A DNA stretch of 64,000 nt, taken from the NCBI RefSeq assembly GCF_001997295.1, contig NZ_CP019605.1, forward strand, positions 1,240,001 through 1,304,000. The letters run 5' to 3'. Positions 24,997 to 33,950 of the stretch are shown piece by piece. This stretch comes from Tessaracoccus flavus. GTDB taxonomy: Bacteria > Actinomycetota > Actinomycetes > Propionibacteriales > Propionibacteriaceae. Position 1 is the first letter of the stretch. The number at the start of each line of letters is the position of its first letter. A model generated the notes under the pieces. The model ran no database searches. It worked only from the letters and a program-made list of their open reading frames with translations, and was not told the origin of the DNA. The translations under genes were made by a program, and so were the position numbers.

Positions 24997-25842
24997 TCAG
25001 CCTTTCAGGCCCGACGTGGCCAGCCCCTCGATGACCCGGCGCTGCATGAGCATGAACAGGACGAAGATGGGGGCCATCGCCATGACCGACGCCGCCATGA
25101 TGACGGCGTAGTCCGTGGTGTGTTGTCCCTGCAGTGTGGCGATGCCGACGCTCAGCGGCATCGACTCTTCGCGCGTGGTGACGATGAGGGGCCACAGCAG
25201 GTCGTTCCACGAGTAGAGCACCGTCGTGATCGCCACCGCGAAGATTCCTGGGGTGGCCAGCGGGAGCATGACGCGGGAGAACACCTGGAACGGGTTGGCG
25301 CCGTCGAGCCGCGCGGCCTCCTCGAGCTCGATGGGCAGGCTCATGAACTGCTGCCGCATCAGGAACGTTCCGAAGGCCGAGAACAGCCCCGGCAGGATGA
25401 TCGCCCACGGCGTCTCCAACAGTCCCCAGGCCTGAACGAGGCCGTACTGGGGAATGATGTAGGCCTGCGACGGGATCATCAGGATGAGCAGCAGCGCGAT
25501 GAACAAGACGTTGCGCAGCGGGAACCGCATCCGGGCGAACGCGTAGCCGGCCATCGAACACAGGACCACCTGGCCCGCCGTGCGCGCGACCGTGATGAGC
25601 ACCGACACGCCGAACTGATTGAGGAACGGGAGCCGTTCGAACACCTCCGCGTAGTTGCTGAAGTGAAGCCGGTCCGGGATGGGCTGCGGGGGCACCGATT
25701 GGATCTCCGCGTTGGTCGACACCGACATGAGGAGCTGCCATAAGAAAGGGAACGTCATGAGCAGTGCCCCGAGAATCAGCAGGACGTGTGCCCACGGATA
25801 GCGGGGCCCGCGCGAGCGCCGTCGCGCCGATGGATCAGCCAT
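24997..25842 (-). CDS. Carbohydrate ABC transporter permease (MalG type)
   Basis: A 281-residue inner membrane permease with six helices and the EAA loop LPIELEEAARLDGANPFQVFSRVMLPLATPG near the centre (EAA...G pattern). It pairs with the MalF-type gene, which it overlaps by 8 nt. No ATPase gene is adjacent, so a shared MsiK-like ATPase elsewhere is probable, as in many actinobacteria (inference). Confidence 0.92.
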   Translation of the reverse strand: MADPSARRRSRGPRYPWAHVLLILGALLMTFPFLWQLLMSVSTNAEIQSVPPQPIPDRLHFSNYAEVFERLPFLNQFGVSVLITVARTAGQVVLCSMAGYAFARMRFPLRNVLFIALLLILMIPSQAYIIPQYGLVQAWGLLETPWAIILPGLFSAFGTFLMRQQFMSLPIELEEAARLDGANPFQVFSRVMLPLATPGIFAVAITTVLYSWNDLLWPLIVTTREESMPLSVGIATLQGQHTTDYAVIMAASVMAMAPIFVLFMLMQRRVIEGLATSGLKG

Positions 25843-26749
25843 AGTGCACCCACCTGCGCTGCCCGACGAACTGCACCAGGGTCACACCCGCCACGAGGAC
25901 GAGGATGACCATGGCGACGGCCGCGGCGGTGCCCTTGTCATTGACAATGAAGCCCTGATGGTAGAAGAGGTAGACCAGCGAGCGGGTCTGGGGGAGTGCG
26001 GGGTTCGTCCACCCCATGAGGGCGAACAGGGCGTCGAAGAGCTGGAACCCATTGATCGTCTGGATGATGGTGAGGAAGAAGATCGACGGCGTGAGCAGCG
26101 GGACGGTGATGCTGAAGAACTGCCGGATCGGGCCGGCCCCGTCAAGGGATGCTGCCTCGTAGAGGTCGACGGGGATGCCCTTGAGCCCAGCGGACAAGAT
26201 GATGACGTTGAAACCGATGGAGGCCCAGAGCCCGAAGAGCGCGACGGTGAGCAGGGCGAAACCAGGGGTGGTCAGCCAGTAGGGCGTCGTCGAGACCCCG
26301 AGGGCGCGCAGCCCCTGATTGACCAGGCCGAAGTCGCCGTTGAAGACCAGCCGGAACACCTGCGCGATGGCCATCGGCATCGCCAGATAGGGCATGAAGA
26401 AGAGCGCCCGGTACAACCCGGCGAAGCGAAGCCCCGGCAGCGCGATGAGTGCCGAGGCGAGCACCGCGAGCGGTATCCCCAGCAGCACGATGAGCGTGTA
26501 GCCGATGGTGTTGCCGAGCGCCGAGCCCAGCTCACCGCTGGCGAACACCTCCGCATAGTTGTCCACCCCGACAAACTCCGGATTCTGGCCGAAGGCGTTC
26601 GAGCTCGTCAGGGAGGTCCAGGCGTTGGCGACGATGGGGTAGTAGTAGAAGACCGCCACCCCTGCCAACAGCGGCCCGATGAAGAGGACTGGCCACCACC
26701 CCACACTCGTGGGGTGCTTGCGGCGCGCGGCCGCCGCCGCCACCGGCAT
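25835..26749 (-). CDS. Carbohydrate ABC transporter permease (MalF type)
   Basis: A 304-residue permease with six transmembrane helices and the EAA motif LKGIPVDLYEAASLDGAGPIRQFFSITVPLL. It sits between the substrate-binding protein (ends 1 nt overlapping) and the MalG-type gene. It forms the membrane channel for sugar uptake; the neighbouring GH81 glucanase suggests beta-1,3-gluco-oligosaccharides, which is inference only. Confidence 0.92.
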   Translation of the reverse strand: MPVAAAAARRKHPTSVGWWPVLFIGPLLAGVAVFYYYPIVANAWTSLTSSNAFGQNPEFVGVDNYAEVFASGELGSALGNTIGYTLIVLLGIPLAVLASALIALPGLRFAGLYRALFFMPYLAMPMAIAQVFRLVFNGDFGLVNQGLRALGVSTTPYWLTTPGFALLTVALFGLWASIGFNVIILSAGLKGIPVDLYEAASLDGAGPIRQFFSITVPLLTPSIFFLTIIQTINGFQLFDALFALMGWTNPALPQTRSLVYLFYHQGFIVNDKGTAAAVAMVILVLVAGVTLVQFVGQRRWVHYG

Positions 26750-28029
26750 CAGTTCTCAGCGGCGAGCAGGGCGTCCATCTGCTCGGCCAACTGCTCGGCA
26801 GCCTGCGCCATGGGCACCTCGCCCGCGAAGGCGGGCGTGAGGATGTCGGCCTCCAACTGGTTCCAGGCGGCCGTGTTGCGCGAGACCGGGTAAGGCACCG
26901 CGTACTCCTCAGCCGCTGTGGTGAACACCTCGAGGTTCCACTCGGGCTTCACCTCGTGCCACGTGTCAGCCGTTCCCTCCCACGCCGGGATGGCGGTGCC
27001 GTTGGCCGCGTCCGTGCGTCCCGCTTCCTCCGAGGTCAGATGGCGCTGCAGAGCGGCTGCGGCGGCAAGGTTGGGGGAATTCGCCGCGACCACGTAGGCG
27101 AGGCCGTGGATGGTGGACGCGCGTTCCTTGTCCCGGGGCAGCGGCACGACGACGAGTTCACCCGGATCCGGGTAGTCGGCCAGCAGGCCGGCGGTCTCCC
27201 ACGACCCCGTGTGGTGGATAGCGGCGCGGCCCGAGTTGAAGACGGTCTGGGGCGGGTTGTCGGCGATCACTCGCGGATGGGGAACGACGCCGTCGGCGAC
27301 AAGGTTCGACCAGAACTCCAGGCCGCGGATGGTGTCGGGATCGCCGTAGCCCGAGCGGCCGTCGCGAATGATGTAGCCACCCGCCTGGGCGACCGTGTTG
27401 TACCAGTTCTGCTGGCCGCCGATGTTGAGGTCGGTGACCACGGCGTGGCCGCGATCACCCAGACCGGCGGCGATAGCGCGGGTCGTCTCGCCGAACTCCT
27501 CCCACGTCCAGGTCTCGGGGTCGGGAAGCGATACGCCCGCTTCCTCGACGAGGCGCTGGTTCACCCAGCAGGCGATGGTGTCGAAGTCCTTGGGGATGCC
27601 GTAGCGCACGCCGTCGACCGTGTAGAGGTCGGTCATGGCCTGTGGGAACACGTCGAAGTTCACGTCATCGGCCACCGGCGCGAGCATGCCGTTGCTGGCG
27701 TAGAGCTGAACGTGTAGCCCGCTCATCCAGAAGACGTCTGGCAGGTTGTTGCCTTCGGCCTGGGTGCGCAGCCGCGTCCAGTACTCACTGGGGCCAGTCA
27801 GCGCGGGCGTGACGGTGATGCGCGGGTACTTCTCGGTGAAGCTCGCGATGAGCGCCTCGACGGTGACGGACTGGTTCCGGTCCCAGTACGCGAGCTCCAA
27901 AGTGGCCTCGGTGTCCTCGCCGATCTCAGCCGGGGCCTCATTCTGCTGTGTTTCACCGCCACCGCATGCGCTCAGTGCGCCTGTCGCGGCGATCCCGCCA
28001 AAACCGGTGAGAAGTGTGCGTCGTCGCAT
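26749..28029 (-). CDS. Carbohydrate ABC transporter substrate-binding lipoprotein
   Basis: A 426-residue family 1 extracellular solute-binding protein. The signal MRRRTLLTGFGGIAATG precedes a lipobox LSAC with the lipidated Cys at about residue 21. The mature region starts with a Gly/Glu-rich linker and has typical family features (YWDRNQSVTVEALIASF; VDGVRYGIPKDFDT). ATG at 28029 has AAGGAG at optimal spacing; a longer frame exists but lacks a ribosome site. First gene of the importer operon. Confidence 0.93.
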   Translation of the reverse strand: MRRRTLLTGFGGIAATGALSACGGGETQQNEAPAEIGEDTEATLELAYWDRNQSVTVEALIASFTEKYPRITVTPALTGPSEYWTRLRTQAEGNNLPDVFWMSGLHVQLYASNGMLAPVADDVNFDVFPQAMTDLYTVDGVRYGIPKDFDTIACWVNQRLVEEAGVSLPDPETWTWEEFGETTRAIAAGLGDRGHAVVTDLNIGGQQNWYNTVAQAGGYIIRDGRSGYGDPDTIRGLEFWSNLVADGVVPHPRVIADNPPQTVFNSGRAAIHHTGSWETAGLLADYPDPGELVVVPLPRDKERASTIHGLAYVVAANSPNLAAAAALQRHLTSEEAGRTDAANGTAIPAWEGTADTWHEVKPEWNLEVFTTAAEEYAVPYPVSRNTAAWNQLEADILTPAFAGEVPMAQAAEQLAEQMDALLAAEN

Positions 28030-28150
28030 GGAGGTCTCCTTCGTCCGCTGCCGATGTCGTCGGCTCCGAGCACCCTCCAGTTTGCTGCACATCAGCGGAT
28101 TCCGCACGAGACAAGGCCGCGAGCCGTGAGATAGCCCCGTCAACAGGCCT

Positions 28151-28175
28151 GGGCCCGGTGCGATGCACCGGGCCC
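28151..28175. terminator. Hairpin downstream of the GH81 locus
   Basis: GGGCCCGGTGC/GCACCGGGCCC is a perfect 11-bp stem with loop GAT. It lies between the broken GH81 C-terminal domain and the importer promoter region. The rest of 28030-28192 contains no gene I can support. Confidence 0.65.
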
Positions 28176-28192
28176 CCGTTTGTCGTGGTCGA

Positions 28193-28701
28193 TCAGTTCG
28201 CTTTGAACATCACGATGTTGTTGACCACCCACTTGTTCTCCTGGGTGAAGTCGTAGCCTCCACCCTTCTCGGACCTCACCGCGTTGTACACGGTGGTCCA
28301 GCGGTAGGTGCGGCAGCCGTTGCCGCCGGTGGCGGGGGTGTCGCACTCGGTGCGCCACTTGGATCCGTCAGCGGCGGTCCACTGGCCGGTGTGGCCCAGC
28401 GGGTTGGTGGCCCACTGTGCCCTGGTCATGTAGGGCAGGTAGGTCAGGTTGTTGAACGCCCAGCCCCGTTCGATGGTGAACGTGTCGCCGGTGCGCTTGA
28501 CAACGGAGGCCCAGATTTCGGTGCGGCACCGTTCGGTCTGCGAGTAGGGCTCGCAGGTGGTCTACCACTGACGGCCGTTGATGGTGTGCAGTCCGGGCTT
28601 GGTGTAGGGCGCGGTGGGCACGAACACCGGGGTGGTCGGCTCGCTCGGCGTCGGCGTCGGCGTGGGCGTCGGCGTCGGCGTGGGCGTCGGCGTGCCGACG
28701 G
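28193..28701 (-). pseudogene. Disrupted C-terminal WRTxC domain of the GH81 glucanase
   Basis: Downstream of the GH81 stop, the minus strand still encodes a Thr-Pro linker followed by a full two-half secreted domain: TTCEPYSQTERC, WAFNNLTYLP, then WRTECDTPATGG, GCRTYRW and WVVNNIVMF. It is detached from the enzyme by a 1-nt deletion at about 28712 (GGGAGGGCG versus GGGAAGGGCG in the other copy). It is further broken by an in-frame TAG exactly where the intact paralogue has the Arg of WRT (W-stop-T). The second half (28193-28429) remains an open frame. Confidence 0.8.
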
Positions 28702-29175
28702 TCATGCCCGGGAGGGCGCCTTGACGACGGAGGTGGAGAGATCGATGGTGGCGGACTCGGGTCCAAAAACGTTCCAGATCTCAACCTTCATCGTTCCGTT
28801 GACCATGTCACCCAGGGCACCCTCGGTGCTCTGCAGCCCACGCTCTTGCGTGTAGCGCTCGAAGCCGGGCACGGGGTCGGTGGCGAAGTAGTTGTAGGTC
28901 TCGATGCGGTCGAAGGTCCCATCACCGGTCAGGTCGTAGGAGACCCTGACCGCGGTGGCGTTGCCGACTCCAGTCGTGTCCACCCCGATATCGAAGACGG
29001 TGCGGGCACCTTGGAACGATCCGTTGAGCTCATCCTGGATGAAGGTGATGGCCTGCCCGGGGGCAACGGGAATCGTGACTGTCGGTTCCGTACCGGGCTC
29101 CGTGAGCAGCGAGCCGTCAGCGCCGAGGTAGAACGTGGTGGTGGGGCTGACCGGGGGCGTCGTCGGATCTGTCGG
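28694..29175. repeat. Tandem-duplicated domain unit, copy A (482 bp)
   Basis: Nearly identical to 29275-29757. It encodes the C-terminal beta-rich domain (TTTFYLGADGSLL ... DLSTSVVKAP) of the GH81 protein. It lacks one A relative to copy B, which shifts the frame. Confidence 0.9.
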
Positions 29176-32067
29176 CATCGGCGTCGGGGTCGGCGTCGGT
29201 GTGGGGGTCGGCGTCGGTGTGGGGGTCGGCGTCGGTGTGGGGGTCGGCGTCGGCGTGGGCGTCGGCGTCGGCGTGCCGACGGTCATGCCCGGGAAGGGCG
29301 CCTTGACGACGGAGGTGGAGAGATCGATGGTGGCGGACTCGGGTCCAAAAACGTTCCAGATCTCAACCTTCATCGTGCCGTTGACCATGTCACCCAGGGC
29401 ACCCTCGGTGCTCTGCAGCCCACGCTCTTGCGTGTAGTGCTCGAAGCCGGGCACGGGGTCGGTGGCGAAGTAGTTGTAGGTCTCGATGCGGTCGAAGGCC
29501 CCATCACCGGTCAGGTCGTAGGAGACCCTGACCGCGGTGGCGTTGCCGACTCCAGTCGTGTCCACCCCGATATCGAAGACGGTGCGGGCACCTTGGAACG
29601 ATCCGTTGAGCTCATCCTGGATGAAGGTGATGCCCTGCCCGGGGGCAACGGGAATCGTGACTGTCGGTTCCGTACCGGGCTCCGTGAGCAGCGAGCCGTC
29701 AGCGCCGAGGTAGAACGTGGTGGTGGGGCTGACCGGGGGCGTCGTCGGATCTGTCGGCTCCTCTGTTCCGCTCGGTGCACCGCCGCCACTCCACGCGTGC
29801 GCGCCGGACGTCACCGTCTGTCCCACGGGGACAGAGAGGGTGGTTCCGTCGGAGAAGGTCACCGTCAGGGGTTCCTGGGTGATGTTGCTTGCGACGTAGG
29901 TACGAGCTCCGTCCTTATTGAACACCGCTGCAATGGGATCGTCCGCGGTAATGGTGGAGTCGAGGTTTCCAAGTGCAGAGAGGTTCGCGATCCAGTGGTA
30001 GGTGTGCGCACGGCTCTCGCCCTCCTCCTCCGGGTACTCGCGGTCGTTGTCCAGGTAGGCAAGTGCCCGAGGAGCGTCGCCGAGAGCCAGGTAGGACCAC
30101 ATGATGTCGTGCCAGACGGTAGGTGCGCTGGGCTTGAGGTCGACCATGTGGTCGTAGTTCTCGACCACGTTGTCGGGTCGAAGTCCGAGGTAGAGGTGGC
30201 CGCCGGTGATGGGGAGGGTGTTGATGCCCTGAATCATCTCCGGGTCCGCGCTGAACCAGGTGGTGTAGGTGCCACCGTCGCCCCAGACCATGCCGACGAC
30301 GTCGTGCGGGAAGTCGTCGGGCATGCCGCCCGACTCGTTGAACCAGTACTGCTGGATTGCAGCCGTCTGAGTGGCGTAGAGGTAGATTCCGGCGTCGCGC
30401 GTTGCGGTGTCTCCGGTGGCAGCTCCCCACTGGATGAGCCCGTTGGCGAAGTTCTGGCCTTCGGAGCTGGACTCCTGGTTGTTGCCGGCCCAGAACGCAC
30501 CATGCCCCGACGCCCAGTCGTGGCCAGCGTAGATGTCGAAGTCGCGCAGGTAGGGGTAGCGGTCGTCGTTACGGTCGAAGCCGTTGGCATCCGCGATGAG
30601 TTCGTCGACCATGCCGCCGAACGCAGTATCGGCCGCCCAGTCCGGATTGAAGCGCGCCAGCGTTGCTGCGGCGACGACGAAGTATCCGTAGTGGAAGTGG
30701 TGGTCGTTGAGCTCGGTGTCCGAGCCGTAGGAGGCCGGGAATCCGACGAGGGTGCGCCAGTTCTCGTTGTAGGCGAACAGCTGCTCGGTCTCGCCCGGCG
30801 AGGCGGTGAACCAGTCGGTGAGGGTCTCCTCGATCTGGGCGAGCGCCGTGTCGCGGACCGCGGTGCGGTCGAGCTGGTCGGCGATCTCAACGATCCGTGC
30901 CGCTCGGCCGAGGGCCTTGCCGGTCCAGTAGGTGTCGTCGTCGTCAGGGCTCATCGGGTCGGCGGCGACACGGTCGAGCAACGCGTCCAACCGGGCGTTC
31001 GCGTCGCCGTCACCGGTGAGGACGGCGGGGACCTCCGGAAGCACGCCGGTGAAGGGGGTAGCCGTGGTGAAGGAGGTCGCTCCCACCAGCGTCTCCATCT
31101 CACCGCGTGGGGAGATGTAGGCCCGGTCGAGGGCCGCTCCTGCAGAAGGGCCGTCGCCGGTGACACCGTCGAGGTAAACCTGCTGGTGCGGGTAGAGCGA
31201 GAGAACCGTGCCGGTGTTGGTCCCCTCTCGCGCCTCGGTCACGGCGCTGTAGACGGTCTCGACCGTGCTGGTCGCCTCGTCATAGGCGTAGTCGGCGCGG
31301 GTGTCGACCACCTTGGCGTGGGCGTAGGGGCTGTAGAGGTCCGCGAGGCTGACGCGGGAAGCATCGGTGTCGGTGGCGCTCGTTGGGAGGGAGGCGAGCG
31401 AGAGATATCCCTTGCCCCCGAGGTCGCTCGTGAGCAGGGTGCCGGAGACCGTCCAGTCAGCTCCGGTCGGGGCGAACGCGACGTAGTCGGCGCCGCCGGC
31501 GCTGAACCCGAGACGAGCCCCGTCGTTGAGCCAGACGCGCAGGTCGGCTGCGGCGGTGAGGACCGCGTCGCCACCGGTGATGTCGAACCACGCGATGGGG
31601 AGCCCATGGCCGATCGTTGCGGTCATCGAGCGAGTGCCATCGCTCCACGAAGGCGTCACGGTCCAGTCGGTCCAATCGGCGACCTCGACGACCGGCGCGG
31701 TGAGGCCCTGAACCCCGACCTTAACGTCCTGGCCGTAGACGTAGTGGAATTCCCCGGGCCAGGGGTAGTCGGCGCTTCCGCCCACGATGGACGGGGTCTG
31801 CGTGTAGGAGACTCCGAGCCCGGTGGCGTCTGGAAGGAAGGACATGGGGTGAGCGTGCAGCGGCTCGCTACCGACGCAGTTGTACTTCTTGAACACGAGC
31901 GAGGACCACCAGTCGTTGGTGGGTACGGCGCCAGCAGGTGCGGTGTCCGTCAGGTAGGCACGGGCGTTGGTCGCGAGCGGGGCACAGCCCTGCGGGGCGG
32001 GCCCAACGGGGTCAGTGGTGAAACTGCCGGAGCCGACGGGGATCGTCTCGGCGCTCGCTTCACTCAT
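28702..32067 (-). CDS. GH81 endo-beta-1,3-glucanase, main reading frame (frameshifted at both ends)
   Basis: A large secreted glucanase. The GH81 domain occupies roughly the first 740 codons, with family blocks PTNDWWSSLVF, HAHPMSFLPDATG, DHHFHYGYFVVAAATLARF, DWASGHGAFWAGNNQESSSEGQNFANG (catalytic Glu region) and a WHDIMWSYLALGD repeat. A short Ig-like region follows, then two nearly identical 120-residue modules separated by a Thr-Pro repeat. GH81 enzymes cut laminarin, curdlan or fungal wall glucan. The frame starts at MSEAS without a signal peptide, because the signal peptide lies in another frame just upstream. At the other end it terminates prematurely by a frameshift in the last module. 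Confidence 0.85.
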   Translation of the reverse strand: MSEASAETIPVGSGSFTTDPVGPAPQGCAPLATNARAYLTDTAPAGAVPTNDWWSSLVFKKYNCVGSEPLHAHPMSFLPDATGLGVSYTQTPSIVGGSADYPWPGEFHYVYGQDVKVGVQGLTAPVVEVADWTDWTVTPSWSDGTRSMTATIGHGLPIAWFDITGGDAVLTAAADLRVWLNDGARLGFSAGGADYVAFAPTGADWTVSGTLLTSDLGGKGYLSLASLPTSATDTDASRVSLADLYSPYAHAKVVDTRADYAYDEATSTVETVYSAVTEAREGTNTGTVLSLYPHQQVYLDGVTGDGPSAGAALDRAYISPRGEMETLVGATSFTTATPFTGVLPEVPAVLTGDGDANARLDALLDRVAADPMSPDDDDTYWTGKALGRAARIVEIADQLDRTAVRDTALAQIEETLTDWFTASPGETEQLFAYNENWRTLVGFPASYGSDTELNDHHFHYGYFVVAAATLARFNPDWAADTAFGGMVDELIADANGFDRNDDRYPYLRDFDIYAGHDWASGHGAFWAGNNQESSSEGQNFANGLIQWGAATGDTATRDAGIYLYATQTAAIQQYWFNESGGMPDDFPHDVVGMVWGDGGTYTTWFSADPEMIQGINTLPITGGHLYLGLRPDNVVENYDHMVDLKPSAPTVWHDIMWSYLALGDAPRALAYLDNDREYPEEEGESRAHTYHWIANLSALGNLDSTITADDPIAAVFNKDGARTYVASNITQEPLTVTFSDGTTLSVPVGQTVTSGAHAWSGGGAPSGTEEPTDPTTPPVSPTTTFYLGADGSLLTEPGTEPTVTIPVAPGQGITFIQDELNGSFQGARTVFDIGVDTTGVGNATAVRVSYDLTGDGAFDRIETYNYFATDPVPGFEHYTQERGLQSTEGALGDMVNGTMKVEIWNVFGPESATIDLSTSVVKAPFPGMTVGTPTPTPTPTPTPTPTPTPTPTPTPTPTPTPTPMPTDPTTPPVSPTTTFYLGADGSLLTEPGTEPTVTIPVAPGQAITFIQDELNGSFQGARTVFDIGVDTTGVGNATAVRVSYDLTGDGTFDRIETYNYFATDPVPGFERYTQERGLQSTEGALGDMVNGTMKVEIWNVFGPESATIDLSTSVVKAPSRA
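29176..29274. repeat. Thr-Pro coding microsatellite between the duplicated modules
   Basis: Hexamer/18-mer tandem repeat built of GTCGGC, GTCGGT and GTGGGG units, encoding a TP linker on the minus strand. A shorter version lies at 28641-28693. Such tracts are prone to slippage. Confidence 0.85.
29275..29757. repeat. Tandem-duplicated domain unit, copy B (483 bp)
   Basis: Matches copy A at nearly every base; differences noted include the missing A and a few substitutions (for example TGCGCTCG versus TGTGCTCG). This implies a recent duplication or conversion. Confidence 0.9.
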
Positions 32068-32180
32068 CCCCCGAGGCCGCTGGCGATGAGTGCGGCGGCG
32101 CTGACTACAGCGAGTAATCGCGTCCTCAGTTTCCTGCCGCCGACGGGGGCGTCGTCGGGCGCTTGGTGATGCATTCTCAT
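32064..32180 (-). pseudogene. GH81 signal-peptide open frame, out of frame with the enzyme
   Basis: A strong ribosome site (AAGGAGGAAAC) precedes ATG at 32180. The 38-codon frame encodes a typical Sec signal (basic RKLRTR, then LLAVVSAAALIASG) and ends at TGA overlapping the MSEAS start. Adding one G to the five-G run (C5 at 32068-32072 on plus) would fuse this signal to the glucanase. Confidence 0.8.
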
Positions 32181-32240
32181 GTTTCCTCCTTCGGGTCGTT
32201 GCGCTTCTTCGCGGACCATGGCCCATGCATGACCTTACGG

Positions 32241-32251
32241 GAAACCGTTTC
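32241..32251. promoter_or_regulatory. Candidate LacI-family operator upstream of GH81
   Basis: GAAACCGTTTC is a near-palindrome of the LacI/CcpA type, 61 bp upstream of the GH81 signal-peptide start. No regulator gene is adjacent. Confidence 0.5.
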
Positions 32252-32305
32252 ACAGGTAATAGGGTCAATTCTTCGAAGGCATGATGCGGAGCGAGGGGGA
32301 GCGCG

Positions 32306-32914
32306 GTGACTGGGTCGGGAGACTCCTGGCGAGAACGGGAGGCGCACCGTCGGAGGGTGGCGGCAGAGGCCAAACTTCTGCAGCGGGAACCTGCGGGTGG
32401 CTGGCGGCGACTGGTGCTGGCCGCAGCCGTTGTTGGGTGGCTCCTGAGCCTGGTCTGGCTGAACCTGACGCTGCCCGAGCGGGTCCCGACGCACTGGTCC
32501 GGCGGGGGAGTGCCGGACGGGTGGTCGAGCAGGACCAGTGCCGTCGGATTCGCACTGCTCCTGCCGCTTGCGACCGTCGCGCCGATGCTCTGGATCTCGC
32601 GGCTCGTCCTTGTCTGGCCGGACGGCATCAACGCGCCGCATAAGGAGTGGTGGCTCGGGCGACCCCGCAGGCTCATCCGCTTCGAACGGTTGCTGCGCGA
32701 AGACCTCATGGTGATCGTCGCCCTGACGCTCGGCCTCTTCGTGGCCATCAGCCTGATCATCGGCTACGCCGCGCACGAACCCGGCGGCGTCGTGCCCGCC
32801 TGGTGGTTCCCGGTGCTGGTCGTCGCCTACCTCGCGGTGCTCACGGCCGTGACGGTGCGGATCTACACGGGCTCCCGCTACCGCCCCGACGACCATGATC
32901 GCGAGCTGGCCTGA
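32306..32914 (+). CDS. DUF1648-like membrane protein
   Basis: A 202-residue protein with four to five transmembrane helices. The motif LPERVPTHWSGGGVPDGWSS is characteristic of DUF1648, here about residues 56-75. Function unknown; some DUF1648 proteins regulate peptidases or act with SdpI. GTG at 32306 has GAGGGGGA 5 nt upstream. It precedes the esterase-acyltransferase operon by 31 bp. Confidence 0.8.
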   Translation: MTGSGDSWREREAHRRRVAAEAKLLQREPAGGWRRLVLAAAVVGWLLSLVWLNLTLPERVPTHWSGGGVPDGWSSRTSAVGFALLLPLATVAPMLWISRLVLVWPDGINAPHKEWWLGRPRRLIRFERLLREDLMVIVALTLGLFVAISLIIGYAAHEPGGVVPAWWFPVLVVAYLAVLTAVTVRIYTGSRYRPDDHDRELA

Positions 32915-32933
32915 AGGCGCTGACGCTACGCCG

Positions 32934-32939
32934 TAAGGT
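32934..32939 (+). promoter_or_regulatory. -10 box of a leaderless promoter (esterase operon)
   Basis: TAAGGT, 6 nt, ATG at 32946. Confidence 0.55.
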
Positions 32940-32945
32940 TGCCGC

Positions 32946-33950
32946 ATGGGTGCAGCAGCGGACGACGCGAATCCGCCAGTCAACCCGCTGATGCGGGCCA
33001 TCCTCGGCCTCTTCTCCGCCCCCCGGATCAACATGCGTGAGGACTACGAGAAGGTGCGCCGCGCACAACGGGCCCTGTCGTGGGTGCCGAGGGATCCTGA
33101 CCGGATCCTCGATCGGTCCGTGACGGCTCAGGCCGGGCACAAGATCCCGCTGCGGATCTTCCTGCCCAAGTCCAGCACGGGTGAGGGGGTGTTGCTGTTC
33201 TTCCACGGCGGAGGGTGGACCATCGGCGACATCGACACCTACTCCGCCACCTGCCGCACCATGGCCGAGCTCACGGGTCGGGTGGTGTGCTCCGTCGGCT
33301 ATCGGCTGGCGCCGGAGCATCCCTATCCGGCCGCTCTCGAGGATTGCCTCGAGGTAGCGGAGACGCTGCTGACCGATCCCGCGCTCGCTGGCGCTGCGCG
33401 GCCCGAAGACATCACGCTCATCGGGGACTCGGCCGGGGGCAACCTCGTTGCCGCCGTCGCGCTCGCGCTGCGGGGCCGGGGGAGCGCGCTGCCCGGGGCG
33501 CAGATCCTGTTCTACCCCGTCACCCAGTGGGACCACGACCCGGCCACCTCGCCGTACCGGTCTGTCGCCCACTACGGCACCGGCCTGCGGCTGACGGCCG
33601 TCGAGGTGCAGGACTACGTCGCCATGTACCAGCCCGATCCCGAGCTGCGCCTGTCGCCGCTCATCTCGCCCCTACTCGCCGAGGATCTGTCCGGGCTGCC
33701 GCGGGCGCTGGTCGTGACCGCGGAGTACGACCTGCTCCGCGACGAGGGGGAGGCCTTCGGCCACGCCCTCCGCGCGGCCGGCACACCCACCCGCATCGAG
33801 CGGATCGACGGCGCTCTGCACGGCTTCATCGGGCTGCCGCGCCTCTCGCGGCACGTCACGACGGCGTATCAGCTCGTCACGGACTTCCTCGACGGCAACC
33901 TGGCGGACAGCCGGCCCCCGCCATCTCCGTCAGCGGGGAGACGTGGATGA
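32946..33950 (+). CDS. HSL-family alpha/beta hydrolase (acetyl esterase-like)
   Basis: A 334-residue esterase of the hormone-sensitive lipase family. The oxyanion-hole HGGGW (H87-W91) and nucleophile GDSAGG (S162) are present, with the acid/His part near EYDLLRDEGE and ALHGFIGL. It probably hydrolyses short-chain esters. It overlaps the next gene by ATGA. The association with a putative acyltransferase and DUF6320 protein suggests a shared ester or lipid-acyl pathway (inference). Confidence 0.9.
   Translation: MGAAADDANPPVNPLMRAILGLFSAPRINMREDYEKVRRAQRALSWVPRDPDRILDRSVTAQAGHKIPLRIFLPKSSTGEGVLLFFHGGGWTIGDIDTYSATCRTMAELTGRVVCSVGYRLAPEHPYPAALEDCLEVAETLLTDPALAGAARPEDITLIGDSAGGNLVAAVALALRGRGSALPGAQILFYPVTQWDHDPATSPYRSVAHYGTGLRLTAVEVQDYVAMYQPDPELRLSPLISPLLAEDLSGLPRALVVTAEYDLLRDEGEAFGHALRAAGTPTRIERIDGALHGFIGLPRLSRHVTTAYQLVTDFLDGNLADSRPPPSPSAGRRG

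Noticed and set aside
32064..32072. Programmed -1 frameshift joining the GH81 signal peptide to the enzyme
   Set aside because: The in-frame heptamer is C-GGG-GGA rather than a canonical X-XXY-YYZ, and no clear downstream stimulator was recognised; simple indel is more likely.
28846..32169. 1107-codon plus-strand frame across the GH81 gene
   Set aside because: Antisense shadow, Gly/Val/Arg-rich; the minus strand carries clear GH81 motifs.
32068..32760. N-terminal extension of the glucanase frame to 32760
   Set aside because: It has no signal peptide and overlaps the DUF1648 gene; the real start is ATG 32180 in another frame with a strong ribosome site.
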